Below are positions 1 to 7,541 of a stretch of DNA of 64,000 nucleotides, piece after piece (position 1 is the stretch's first letter; every line of letters begins with the position of its first letter). Source of the stretch: Pedobacter helvus (GTDB lineage Bacteria; Bacteroidota; Bacteroidia; Sphingobacteriales; Sphingobacteriaceae). A model generated the notes under the pieces. It was not told the origin of the DNA and ran no database searches. It saw nothing but the letters and a program-made list of their open reading frames with translations. The DNA lies in the NCBI RefSeq assembly GCF_005925325.1, contig NZ_SRMP01000003.1, positions 563,210-627,209 of the forward strand, in the 5' to 3' direction. Both the position numbers and the translations under genes were made by a program.

Positions 1-530
1 TCCCACGATTTCTTAGGGGAGTGTCTCTCGAATAGCTTGCGCTTGCCCAATTTCATTCCAAATAGATAGGCACCCGTATCATTTGCCCATAACATTAGCA
101 AAAATGCCAGTGGGAAGTGAAAACTATACGTATCAAAATCGACAATAAATCCTAACGAATAAAAGAAACAGAAAGGGACCGTAATGTAAATAAATCCAAC
201 GAATGTGTAAGAAATATTAGCAAATGGAATTTTGTTTTTCTTGTATAATTCCGCAATAAATACTGCAAAAACTAATGGAATAATCAGTAATAAGTATTTA
301 AGCTCAAACTGAAAGAAGTGATAAGCGGCTGTAGTTAAAAAAATAAGTGCAGCAACAGCCACGCCTATATTTCGGTGAGGGCGTATCCCTCCTATCTTTA
401 CCATTTTGTAAAACTCTAACAAGGCTACCAAACTCAACAGCAGATAAAAGGAAGAAAAAGTGTAAGCTTCTAAAAGGGAAGCAAGCATCACGATAGTAAA
501 AAAGAAGGCTGTTATGGCTCTGGTTTTCAT
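1..530 (-). CDS. cdsA: Phosphatidate cytidylyltransferase, 3' end outside the window
   Basis: The enzyme makes CDP-diacylglycerol from phosphatidate and CTP, the branch point of phospholipid synthesis in the inner membrane. The visible 176 codons start at an ATG (528-530 on the complement) with MKTRAITAFFF and run through several hydrophobic segments. They end with FERHSPKKSW, the HSPKK(T/S)W(E)G segment typical of CdsA. The C-terminal signature with the metal-binding aspartates lies beyond base 1, so the gene is cut by the window edge and not by a mutation. The next gene on the same strand, the CPBP protease, lies upstream with about 55 bp between them. Identification is by recognisable motif and hydropathy. 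Confidence 0.85.
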   Translation of the reverse strand, partial: MKTRAITAFFFTIVMLASLLEAYTFSSFYLLLSLVALLEFYKMVKIGGIRPHRNIGVAVAALIFLTTAAYHFFQFELKYLLLIIPLVFAVFIAELYKKNKIPFANISYTFVGFIYITVPFCFFYSLGFIVDFDTYSFHFPLAFLLMLWANDTGAYLFGMKLGKRKLFERHSPKKSW

Positions 531-532
531 TA

Positions 533-575
533 TTAGATTTGGGATGTGAGTGTTGAGATATGAGATATTGAGTTA
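533..575. repeat. Degenerate TCTCAAA-type heptad repeat
   Basis: The short gap upstream of cdsA reads, on the minus strand, as imperfect units of the form TCTCAA(A/T)A. The same motif occurs at 15823-15842 and, translated in frame, inside hutI at 53337-53369. No protein-coding role is visible in this copy. Confidence 0.5.
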
Positions 576-584
576 GGCGTTACC

Positions 585-1526
585 TTAAACCCCAGATTGC
601 AACTGCTCATCTTCGGACTTTTCACTTTTGACTTTAAACTTTTTACTTATTTGAACGAACAAAGCTAAGGTTAATATTGCACTAATTACATAGCCATACC
701 AAGGCATATTGATGTCTTCTGCATTGGTATAAGATTGGTTGTTCATTTGCAGATAGTAAGCTACACAAACGGCATAAGCATTATTTAAAAAATGTGCGAA
801 AACAGCATACCAAATGCTGCCAGTAAAATAGTAAACATAACCAAACGCCGCACCTAACAATAAACGAGGTAAGAAACCATAAAACTGAAAATGGATAGCA
901 GAAAAAATAGCTGCAGAGATCCAAATGGCCACGTGAGGGTTAGATTTAATACGAAATATAGTTCTTTGCACCGCTCCTCTAAAAATCAATTCTTCGCAAA
1001 TGGCTGGCGTAACCGCAATCACCAATATATTCACCAACAGATCTCCAACATTTTTCATTTTAAGAATGGCTTCTGTAACCTTTGCTGCAGAATCTTCCAT
1101 TGCTCTCATCCATCTTTCTATGCCTTTCAAAAATTCCGGAAATACCATTTTTTGGTTCCATTCATTCGAAAGCCCCATGATCGGCATCCAACAAATAGAC
1201 AACAGCGCTACCAATAATAGCCAATTAATTTTTGGTGCTTTTAGTCCATAAAAATGAGGTAATTTCTTTCTTTCAACCACAGCTAGAAATATAGCTGGCA
1301 CTAAAAAAAGGCCTATCTGTTGAGCCACCACCAAAATCTTGAAAGCGGAAATGTAACGGTAGTCGTTCATGGCAGCGCCCTTGAGGCCTTCTAATCCGCT
1401 GGTAAAAAAAACCAGCACCATGCCAATAATTGCAAAAACAATTAATCCGACAATGGCGAATAAGAGCAAAAACAACATCTGTAAAAACGGACTATGTTCC
1501 GGCTTGTGTAAGCTACTTTGATGCAT
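585..1526 (-). CDS. CPBP family intramembrane metalloprotease (CAAX protease-like)
   Basis: A polytopic membrane protein of 313 residues in the Rce1/CPBP (ABI) family of intramembrane metal-dependent proteases. The family motifs are present: EELIFR around residues 178-183, FSAIHF with His212, and FAHFLNN with His245 and Asn249. Together these form the proposed metal site on adjacent helices. Hydrophobic stretches occur near residues 16-42, 62-84, 101-118, 163-176, 200-212, 222-260 and close to the C terminus. A longer reading frame extends upstream to 1637 but runs into dusB and its promoter, so the ATG at 1526 (MHQSSLHK) is preferred. The gene is divergent from dusB and 55 bp upstream of cdsA. 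The substrate is unknown. Confidence 0.85.
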   Translation of the reverse strand: MHQSSLHKPEHSPFLQMLFLLLFAIVGLIVFAIIGMVLVFFTSGLEGLKGAAMNDYRYISAFKILVVAQQIGLFLVPAIFLAVVERKKLPHFYGLKAPKINWLLLVALLSICWMPIMGLSNEWNQKMVFPEFLKGIERWMRAMEDSAAKVTEAILKMKNVGDLLVNILVIAVTPAICEELIFRGAVQRTIFRIKSNPHVAIWISAAIFSAIHFQFYGFLPRLLLGAAFGYVYYFTGSIWYAVFAHFLNNAYAVCVAYYLQMNNQSYTNAEDINMPWYGYVISAILTLALFVQISKKFKVKSEKSEDEQLQSGV

Positions 1527-1548
1527 TTTATTTTTATGTGTAACTTTG
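1517..1548 (+). promoter_or_regulatory. Bacteroidota-type promoter for dusB
   Basis: TTTG at 1517-1520, a 20-bp spacer, then TAACTTTG at 1541-1548. This is a perfect match to the Bacteroidota -33/-7 consensus (TTTG/TAnnTTTG). The predicted start of transcription is about 1553, giving a leader of roughly 25 nt for dusB. It overlaps the start of the divergent CPBP gene. Confidence 0.75.
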
Positions 1549-1578
1549 CAACGTTTTAATTGGCTTGAAGATAGAAAA

Positions 1579-2586
1579 ATGTCTGTAAAGATAGGAAATA
1601 TTGATTTAGGAGAATTCCCATTGTTGTTGGCCCCCATGGAAGATGTGAGCGATCCGCCTTTCCGTTATGTGTGTAAACAAGGTGGTGCGGATATGATGTA
1701 TACGGAGTTTATTTCTTCGGAGGGTTTAATTCGCTCTGCGGCAAAGAGTAAAGCAAAGCTTGATATTTTTGAATATGAGCGCCCAATTGGGATCCAGATT
1801 TTTGGAAGCGACATCGAAAGCATGCGAGAAGCAACTGAGATTGCCACTTTGGCCGGACCAGATCTAATGGACATTAACTACGGCTGCCCAGTTAAAAACG
1901 TTGCCTGTAGGGGTGCTGGTTCTGCGCTTTTGCAAGATATCGATAAGATGGTAAAAATGACGGAAGCTGTAGTAAAAGCTACCCATTTACCTGTTACTGT
2001 TAAAACTCGCTTAGGCTGGGACGATAACACTAAAAACATTGAAGAAGTTGCCGAACGTTTACAAGATATTGGTATTCAAGCTTTAACTATTCATGGAAGA
2101 ACCCGTGCTCAATTGTATAAAGGAGAAGCCGACTGGACATTGATCAGAGAGATTAAGCGAAATCCTCGTATTAAAATTCCAATTTTTGGTAATGGCGATA
2201 TCGACAGTCCGGAGAAAGCCGCTAACTGGCGTTTAGAATATGGTGTAGATGGAATGATGATTGGAAGAGCGGCCATTGGTTACCCTTGGATTTTTAGGGA
2301 AGTAAAACATTTCTTTGCTACAGGCGAACGCTTAGCTGGCCCAACTTTAGACGAACGTGTAGAAGCTTGCAGGACCCACTTTACCAAATCTATCGAATGG
2401 AAAGGGCCGAAAGTTGGCGTATTCGAAATGCGTCGTCACTATGCCAATTACTTTAAAGGTCTGCCAGATTTTAAATCCTATCGTACTCAACTAGTTAAAG
2501 AAGAAAATATAGACACGATATATGCTTTACTAGACGAAATTTCGGATAAATATGCCAATATAGAGCCAATTTCGGAACTGGCTTGA
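1579..2586 (+). CDS. dusB: tRNA-dihydrouridine synthase
   Basis: An FMN-dependent reductase that converts specific uridines of the tRNA D-loop to dihydrouridine. The 335-residue length fits the Dus family. Visible motifs: APMEDVSDPPFR near residues 18-29 (phosphate/FMN-binding start of the TIM barrel), INYGCPVKNV with the presumed proton-donor Cys103, TIHGRTRAQ, and FGNGDI. The start was set at MSVKIGNIDL because the further upstream in-frame ATG (1546) overlaps the promoter. Next come apaG (31 bp), an AraC regulator and a VOC protein, all rightward and closely spaced. DusB-type assignment over other Dus paralogues is by overall resemblance. Confidence 0.9.
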   Translation: MSVKIGNIDLGEFPLLLAPMEDVSDPPFRYVCKQGGADMMYTEFISSEGLIRSAAKSKAKLDIFEYERPIGIQIFGSDIESMREATEIATLAGPDLMDINYGCPVKNVACRGAGSALLQDIDKMVKMTEAVVKATHLPVTVKTRLGWDDNTKNIEEVAERLQDIGIQALTIHGRTRAQLYKGEADWTLIREIKRNPRIKIPIFGNGDIDSPEKAANWRLEYGVDGMMIGRAAIGYPWIFREVKHFFATGERLAGPTLDERVEACRTHFTKSIEWKGPKVGVFEMRRHYANYFKGLPDFKSYRTQLVKEENIDTIYALLDEISDKYANIEPISELA

Positions 2587-2617
2587 TTATTGAACTAAGG
2601 TAAATATAAATACAGTT

Positions 2618-3004
2618 ATGGTTACAGCAATTACACAAGGCGTAAAAATATCAGTAGATACCATTTATCAGGATGAACATTCTAATCCTGAAAGTGGGCA
2701 CTATATGTTTGCGTATCGTATCCATATAGAAAATCTTTCCGATTATGAAATTCAGTTGATGCGCCGCCAGTGGTTCATTTTCGATTCTAATGGTACAGTT
2801 AGAGAAGTAGAAGGCGAAGGTGTGGTAGGAGTTCAGCCTGTTATTGCGCCTGGCGATAGTTATTCCTATGTTTCGGGGAGCAACCTTAAAACTGATATAG
2901 GTAGCATGCGTGGCCGGTATTTGATGCACCGTAGTATCGATAATACTGAGTTTTTAGTTGATATTCCAGAGTTTGAATTAATTGTTCCGTTTAGGCTAAA
3001 CTAG
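2618..3004 (+). CDS. apaG: ApaG family protein
   Basis: A 128-residue stand-alone ApaG domain, a fibronectin-III-like beta-sandwich. The family was linked to Co2+/Mg2+ efflux and Ap4A levels in enterobacteria, but its biochemical function is not settled. The glycine motif GEGVVG at residues 66-71, followed by PVIAPGDSYSYVSG, is diagnostic. So is the segment GSMRGRYLM and the final IPEFELIVPF. The length is normal for the family. It lies 31 bp after dusB and 9 bp before the AraC regulator, so co-transcription is likely. Confidence 0.92.
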   Translation: MVTAITQGVKISVDTIYQDEHSNPESGHYMFAYRIHIENLSDYEIQLMRRQWFIFDSNGTVREVEGEGVVGVQPVIAPGDSYSYVSGSNLKTDIGSMRGRYLMHRSIDNTEFLVDIPEFELIVPFRLN

Positions 3005-3013
3005 CTTTTTCTA

Positions 3014-3820
3014 ATGGATGCTTCGTTCATTAGAGATCTTTATATTCCAATTCAGCCTACGGTAAAACATACTGGTTTAATAACTTATCAGGAGTTGTTG
3101 CCTCATCTACAATTACAGCCTTTTATTTACTGTTACTGGCAATTAAAAACAACTGAAAAGCTAGCACAACCTTTTAATTATAAGGTGGTAGCAGATGGTT
3201 GTATCGATATCTTTTTTGAACTAAACCAGCCTAGCGAAAACTTTGTGATGGGCTTTTGCAAAAAGTATACAGAGTTTGAGTTGCCAAATGAATTTAACTA
3301 CATCGGTATTAGGTTTTTACCTACCATGTTTCCTCAGTTATTCGGGGTTAATGCCTCAAGTATTAGTAATAAAGCTGAATATTTGAAGCTCGTATTACCC
3401 CAAGTTGCTTCATTTATACAATCTAATTTTAATGCAGATGTTGAAATCAAATCAATCATTCAACAATTAGATGCTTTTCTATTAGAGCAACTTTCTACCG
3501 CAGATTTTGATAATGATACGCGTCTTTACGATGCCATTTCATTGATTATGAAAAACTACGGTGTTATTGATGTAGAAAAAATTGATACTGGTGTTAGTCA
3601 AAGGCAATTACGTAGACTTTTCGATTTTTACATTGGCGATTCCATGAAGACTTTTAGTAAAGTTGTTCGTTTCCAAAATATACTAAGGGCAAAACCATCC
3701 ACTCAAAGTTTAAGGAAAAATAAACTGTTTTTTGATTCTGGCTTCTTCGATCAATCTCATTTTATTAAAGATTTTAAACACTTTTATGGCGTTACACCAA
3801 ATAAGGCTTTTGGCAGATAG
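3014..3820 (+). CDS. AraC family transcriptional regulator (DUF6597-type N-terminus)
   Basis: A 268-residue one-component regulator. The N-terminal half (LQPFIYCYWQL, residues ~35-45, and NYIGIRFLP) resembles the cupin-like DUF6597 sensor domain common in Bacteroidota AraC proteins. The C-terminal ~100 residues hold the AraC double helix-turn-helix. The second helix-turn-helix is recognisable as SGFFDQSHFIKDFKHFYG, ending with the family-typical TPNKAF. The VOC gene starts 51 bp downstream on the same strand and is the obvious candidate target, but the ligand cannot be read from the sequence. Confidence 0.85.
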   Translation: MDASFIRDLYIPIQPTVKHTGLITYQELLPHLQLQPFIYCYWQLKTTEKLAQPFNYKVVADGCIDIFFELNQPSENFVMGFCKKYTEFELPNEFNYIGIRFLPTMFPQLFGVNASSISNKAEYLKLVLPQVASFIQSNFNADVEIKSIIQQLDAFLLEQLSTADFDNDTRLYDAISLIMKNYGVIDVEKIDTGVSQRQLRRLFDFYIGDSMKTFSKVVRFQNILRAKPSTQSLRKNKLFFDSGFFDQSHFIKDFKHFYGVTPNKAFGR

Positions 3821-3871
3821 TTGTCCGATTTTTACTATTTGAGCTTAAAAAGCTTCAGCAATTTTGTATTG

Positions 3872-4342
3872 ATGAATTCGATAACAAAATATGTAACAAT
3901 GGTACTTTTAGGCTTTTTACTGGCCAATAGTATTTATGGTCAAACTTCTAAAAACAGAAACAAGATGAAACTAAATGCAGGAATTATCACGGAAAAATTT
4001 GCTGAAACCAAGAAATTTTACACTGAGATTTTAGGCTTTGGAATTACTTTCGAGAACGAATTTTATTTGCTTTTGCACACACCTGATCGAAGTTCAGAAA
4101 TCAGTTTTTTGCTGCCCAACCATCCCTCACAACAACCGTTATTCCATCAACCATTTAAAGGTCAAGGAATGTATTTAACGATAGAAGTTGATGATGTTGA
4201 TGCATTGTACCAACAATTAAAAAAGAAAGGCGTGGAGATCAAAATAGAGATGAGAAACGAGCCTTGGGGCGATAGACATTTTGCTATTCAAGATCCAAAC
4301 GGTATAGGAATTGATTTGGTAAAATATGCCCCGCAAGAATAG
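3872..4342 (+). CDS. VOC (glyoxalase/bleomycin-resistance) family protein, apparently exported
   Basis: The domain from MKLNAGIITE onward is a single vicinal-oxygen-chelate module: FAETKKFYTEILGF at the first beta-alpha unit, YLTIEVDDVDALYQQL starting the second, and PWGDRHFAIQDPNG near the end. With the ATG at 3872 the protein has 156 residues and begins with a hydrophobic, signal-peptide-like stretch (MNSITKYVTMVLLGFLLANS) ending in YGQ. Export is unusual for this fold. A start at the internal ATG at 3965 would give a normal cytosolic VOC protein. A CA-AT-TTTG box at 3859-3866 sits directly before the first ATG. The function is unknown. The preceding AraC gene may control it. Confidence 0.75.
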   Translation: MNSITKYVTMVLLGFLLANSIYGQTSKNRNKMKLNAGIITEKFAETKKFYTEILGFGITFENEFYLLLHTPDRSSEISFLLPNHPSQQPLFHQPFKGQGMYLTIEVDDVDALYQQLKKKGVEIKIEMRNEPWGDRHFAIQDPNGIGIDLVKYAPQE

Positions 4343-4426
4343 TTTTATCTCTACCTAATACTTTCTTGCGTTGACTTAACCCAATTCTACCAAAATACTG
4401 TAATAGGAAATACAGATTGACATAAT

Positions 4427-4453
4427 CGGTAACGGCATAAGCAACCGTTATCG
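4427..4453. other. Hairpin-forming inverted repeat
   Basis: CGGTAACGG (4427-4435) and CCGTTATCG (4445-4453) are inverted repeats with a single G-T wobble, extendable by three more pairs. The hairpin lies between convergent genes. No T-tract follows on the plus strand, so it is not a clear terminator. Confidence 0.4.
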
Positions 4454-4499
4454 GTTTGGTATTTTATACTAAAAAACTTTAATTATAATTCTACCAAAT

Positions 4500-4530
4500 A
4501 AAAAAGGCAATCTCTCGATTGCCTTTTTAA
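4500..4530. terminator. Bidirectional intrinsic terminator
   Basis: A-tract, GGCAATC, loop TCTC, GATTGCC, T-tract. It has a perfect stem and runs of A and T on the two sides, so it can terminate the leftward YugP-like gene (stop at 4546) and any rightward read-through from the VOC gene. Confidence 0.85.
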
Positions 4531-4545
4531 ATTCTAAATTTCAGC

Positions 4546-5241
4546 TTATTCCCTACTTCTACCAAATAACATAGAAGCGTAGTATAATAAATTAGCCAAA
4601 GCACCTAAGGCAGCAACTACGTAAGTCATAGCAGCCCACCATAGAGCATCTTTAGCTTGTACATTTTCTTCGGAAGTTCGCATTACGCCTTGGTTATTTT
4701 TTAACCAGAGTAGTGCTCTATTACTTGCATCAAATTCTACAGGTAAAGTAACCACACTAAATATGGTAATTACTGCTAAACCGACAACGCCTATTCCCAA
4801 AACTATCGGGTTACCCGTAAAACCAATAAGCAGCACCCCAATTAATAGCACCCATTGCAATAAATTAGATGAAATACTTACTATAGGTACCATGTTAGAG
4901 CGGAATTGTAACCACCCGTAACTTTTAGCATGTTGTATCGCATGACCACATTCGTGAGCAGCAACAGCAGCAGCAGCCACGCTTCTACCGTAATATACAT
5001 CTGTGCTCAAATTTACGGTCATATCAGCCGGGTTATAATGATCGGTCAATTGACCTTCTGAACTAAGCACTTTTACATTGTAAATCCCATTATCATGTAG
5101 CATCTTTTCTGCTACCTCCTTGCCCGAAAAGCCTGAGTTAAGCTGCATTTCGGCATATTTCGAGAACTTATTTCTGAAACGCCACTGTACAAACATACTA
5201 AGCAGAAGGATCGGAACAAATAAAATCAAATATGTTTCCAT
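4546..5241 (-). CDS. Membrane zinc metallopeptidase, YugP/Zn_peptidase_2 family
   Basis: A 231-residue membrane protein with an N-terminal anchor (residues ~3-19), the zinc motif HECGH at 96-100, and further hydrophobic segments at ~114-160. A likely third ligand, Glu169, lies in PVEFDASNRAL, which matches the YugP pattern of HExxH followed by E-x-D-A. Two more hydrophobic stretches lie near the C terminus. The length is normal for the family. The physiological substrate is not known. It is monocistronic, divergent from the DAO gene and followed by a strong terminator. Confidence 0.88.
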   Translation of the reverse strand: METYLILFVPILLLSMFVQWRFRNKFSKYAEMQLNSGFSGKEVAEKMLHDNGIYNVKVLSSEGQLTDHYNPADMTVNLSTDVYYGRSVAAAAVAAHECGHAIQHAKSYGWLQFRSNMVPIVSISSNLLQWVLLIGVLLIGFTGNPIVLGIGVVGLAVITIFSVVTLPVEFDASNRALLWLKNNQGVMRTSEENVQAKDALWWAAMTYVVAALGALANLLYYASMLFGRSRE

Positions 5242-5323
5242 TTTATTAATGTTTGTGTTTTCAGTTTCGCTAAATCAAAAAGTGTTCCCATATTTATAAT
5301 AAATAAAAATTTTACAATTTTTC

Positions 5324-6466
5324 ATGCAAGCCACTAACCTATCTTATTGGGAAAAAGCTAATTTTTACCGTTCCGATGTACTAATTATTGGAAGTGGTAT
5401 TGTTGGTTTAAATGCGGCCATCATCATTAAAAAGCAGCAGCCAAATCTTAGTGTAACCATACTAGAAAGAGGTTTTTTACCTTCTGGCGCTAGTACCAAA
5501 AATGCTGGCTTTGCCTGTTTCGGAAGTATATCCGAACTGATAGAACAAGAAAAAATTTGTGGTACAAACAAACTTCATGAGCTGATTAGCAAACGCTGGA
5601 AAGGCCTACAAAAATTACGTTCCTTAGTTGGAGATCATAAACTTGATTATCAAACTAATGGTGGTTTTGAACTTTTTAAACCAGAACAATTCGCTTTAAG
5701 TGAAGAATGTGTATCAAAAATTAGCCATTTCAATAACTTGATACAAGATATCACGAATAATGATAGTGTCTTTTCAATAGCTAATCAGCAAATTAATTCT
5801 TTTGGTTTTGATGGTATAGATTGCCTAATTGAAAATAAACTTGAAGCTCAGCTAGATCCAGGAAAGATGATCAAAGCATTAGTTGAAATTGCTTGTTCAT
5901 TAGGAGTAACTATATTAAACAATTGCACAGTCAATCATTTTAAACAGGAAGAAAACAATATTGTAGTTGCTACTTCGCAGGGTGATTTTAAGGCTGAAAA
6001 ATTGCTCTTTTGTACCAATGCATTTGCAAATCAACTGTTGCCTCAATTGGAATTAAAACCTGGTCGTGGACAAGTATTGATCACTAAACCTATAGTAAAT
6101 TTGAAGTTGAAAGGTACTTTCCACTACGATAAAGGTTATTACTATTTCAGAAATGTAGGTAATAGGGTTTTACTTGGCGGTGGCAGAAACCTAGATTTTT
6201 TTACTGAAGAAACGCACCAATTTGGAGAAACTCCTTTAGTACAAAATACTTTATTACGTTTATTGAAAGAAGTGATTTTGCCAGAAACTAATTTCGAGAT
6301 AGATCAAAAATGGAGCGGAATTATGGCATTTGGACCAGAGTTATCGCCAATTATTGAAGAAGTAAATCGAAATGTATTTTGTGCAGTAAGGTGCAATGGA
6401 ATGGGTATAGCCATTGGTAGCCAAACTGGTGAAGAAGCGGGAGAAATGGTGTTGAGGAGTTTATAA
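5324..6466 (+). CDS. FAD-dependent oxidoreductase, DAO (glycine/D-amino-acid oxidase-like) family
   Basis: A 380-residue flavoenzyme of the DAO superfamily. The Rossmann FAD motif is IIGSGIVGLNAA (Gly23, Gly25, Gly28) with the ribose-binding acid Glu48. It is followed by the family segment SGASTKNAGFACFGS and, near the C terminus, CNGMGIAIGSQTGEEAG. An amine substrate such as an amino acid is probable but not determined. It has no signal peptide, so it is cytosolic. It stands alone between the divergent YugP-like gene and the convergent purU, with a palindromic repeat element right after its stop. Confidence 0.82.
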   Translation: MQATNLSYWEKANFYRSDVLIIGSGIVGLNAAIIIKKQQPNLSVTILERGFLPSGASTKNAGFACFGSISELIEQEKICGTNKLHELISKRWKGLQKLRSLVGDHKLDYQTNGGFELFKPEQFALSEECVSKISHFNNLIQDITNNDSVFSIANQQINSFGFDGIDCLIENKLEAQLDPGKMIKALVEIACSLGVTILNNCTVNHFKQEENNIVVATSQGDFKAEKLLFCTNAFANQLLPQLELKPGRGQVLITKPIVNLKLKGTFHYDKGYYYFRNVGNRVLLGGGRNLDFFTEETHQFGETPLVQNTLLRLLKEVILPETNFEIDQKWSGIMAFGPELSPIIEEVNRNVFCAVRCNGMGIAIGSQTGEEAGEMVLRSL

Positions 6467-6471
6467 TTAGT

Positions 6472-6530
6472 CCTGTCGTTCCGACGAAAGAAAAATCTAA
6501 TAGATTCTTCGCTTTGCTCAGAATGACAGG
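6472..6530. repeat. Palindromic intergenic repeat, GTCATTCTGAGC family
   Basis: The ends CCTGTCGTTC and GAATGACAGG are inverted repeats with one mismatch. The right half, read on the minus strand (GTCATTCTGAGCAAAGCGAA), matches 50382-50413. It lies between convergent genes and could also act as a bidirectional terminator. Confidence 0.65.
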
Positions 6531-6542
6531 AAAAAAAGATTT

Positions 6543-7382
6543 TTACTCAAAAACCACCGTCTTATTTCCAACCACAAAAACTCTATCATCAAACACCAAT
6601 TCTAAAGCTTTGCTAAGCACCGATTTTTCAATTTCTCTACCTGCAATAGCCATTTGTTTTGCGCCATAAGTATGGTTTACGTGAATAGTTTGTTGGTTAA
6701 TTATCGGGCCTTCGTCCAAATCATTGGTCACGAAATGGGCAGTTGCTCCAATAATCTTTACCCCTCTTTTAAAGGCCTGCTGGTACGGACTAGCACCTAT
6801 AAAAGCAGGTAAGAAAGAGTGGTGTATATTAATAATCTGATGCTTGTATTTAGCTACAAAATTAGGTGAAATGATTCGCATAAACTTGGCCAGTACGATG
6901 TAATCCAATTCGTATTGATCTAATTGAGCAATAATAGCCTTTTCAAAATCTTCTTTAGAAATTCCTTCATGGGAGATGTAATGAAACGGAACATCCAATT
7001 TTTCGGAAAGTTCTTTTAGGTTTTCATAATTACCAATTACACACTTAACCTCAGCACCAAGAGTTTTAAAATAATTTCTTATCAAGATATCCGATAGACA
7101 GTGAAATTCTTTCGTAACTAATACAGCTATACTTTTATCAGCATTTGGTACTACTTCAATCAGGGAGTTTTTTGGCAATGAACGCTGTAGTTCTAACTTT
7201 AATGCTTCTGTATTTTCAATACTATTGCTACACGATATTCTCGCAAAAAAACGTTGTTCTTCTTCATCTACAAACTCACGCATAGCAATGATGTTAAGCT
7301 GATGGCTCGCTAAAATTCGAGTGATGTTAGCCACCAAACCTACCTCATCTTTACATTGTATTAAAACTAAAAGCTTATTCAT
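6543..7382 (-). CDS. purU: Formyltetrahydrofolate deformylase
   Basis: Hydrolyses 10-formyl-THF to THF and formate, balancing the one-carbon pool. The 279 residues contain an N-terminal ACT domain (about 1-85, starting LLVLIQCKDEVGLVANIT) and a C-terminal formyl-transferase-fold domain. The catalytic trio of this fold is in place: Asn185 and His187 in NIHHSFLPAF, and Asp223 in NDLDEGPI. The ACT domain distinguishes it from PurN and Fmt. The gene is convergent with the DAO gene and divergent from rmuC. Regulation by glycine and methionine is known for E. coli PurU, but nothing here shows it. Confidence 0.93.
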   Translation of the reverse strand: MNKLLVLIQCKDEVGLVANITRILASHQLNIIAMREFVDEEEQRFFARISCSNSIENTEALKLELQRSLPKNSLIEVVPNADKSIAVLVTKEFHCLSDILIRNYFKTLGAEVKCVIGNYENLKELSEKLDVPFHYISHEGISKEDFEKAIIAQLDQYELDYIVLAKFMRIISPNFVAKYKHQIINIHHSFLPAFIGASPYQQAFKRGVKIIGATAHFVTNDLDEGPIINQQTIHVNHTYGAKQMAIAGREIEKSVLSKALELVFDDRVFVVGNKTVVFE

Positions 7383-7450
7383 GAAGCTAAATATAGTATT
7401 TAGTTAGACATAAATCTAGGTAGCGTAGTTTATTTCGTTACTTTGTATTG

Positions 7451-7528
7451 GTTTGCCGCAAATGCAGAAATATTTTAATAGAATAAATATTAATATATAA
7501 AATCAAAAATCTGTGTATCTGTGGCTTA
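7451..7528. repeat. Degenerate CCACAGATGCACAGAT palindromic element
   Basis: The right arm (ATCTGTGTATCTGTGGCTTA, 7509-7528) is well preserved. The left arm (GTTTGCCGCAAATGCAG, 7451-7467) is decayed. Related copies lie at 55125-55209, 56624-56689, 58147-58204 and perhaps 51255-51295. It ends 13 bp before the rmuC start. Confidence 0.6.
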
Positions 7529-7541
7529 AAGTAAATTGAAT

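Noticed and set aside
891-1251. Two plus-strand frames of about 100 codons opposite the CPBP protease
   Set aside because: Overlapping each other and fully antisense to a gene with clear protease motifs; no independent support.
1546-1578. Longer dusB start (MQRFNWLEDRK...)
   Set aside because: It begins within the promoter's -7 box region, and the shorter start matches the usual Dus N terminus.
4427-4453. Hairpin in the VOC-YugP gap as a riboswitch or regulatory RNA
   Set aside because: A simple stem-loop between convergent genes, with no downstream start for it to control. Kept only as a structural note.
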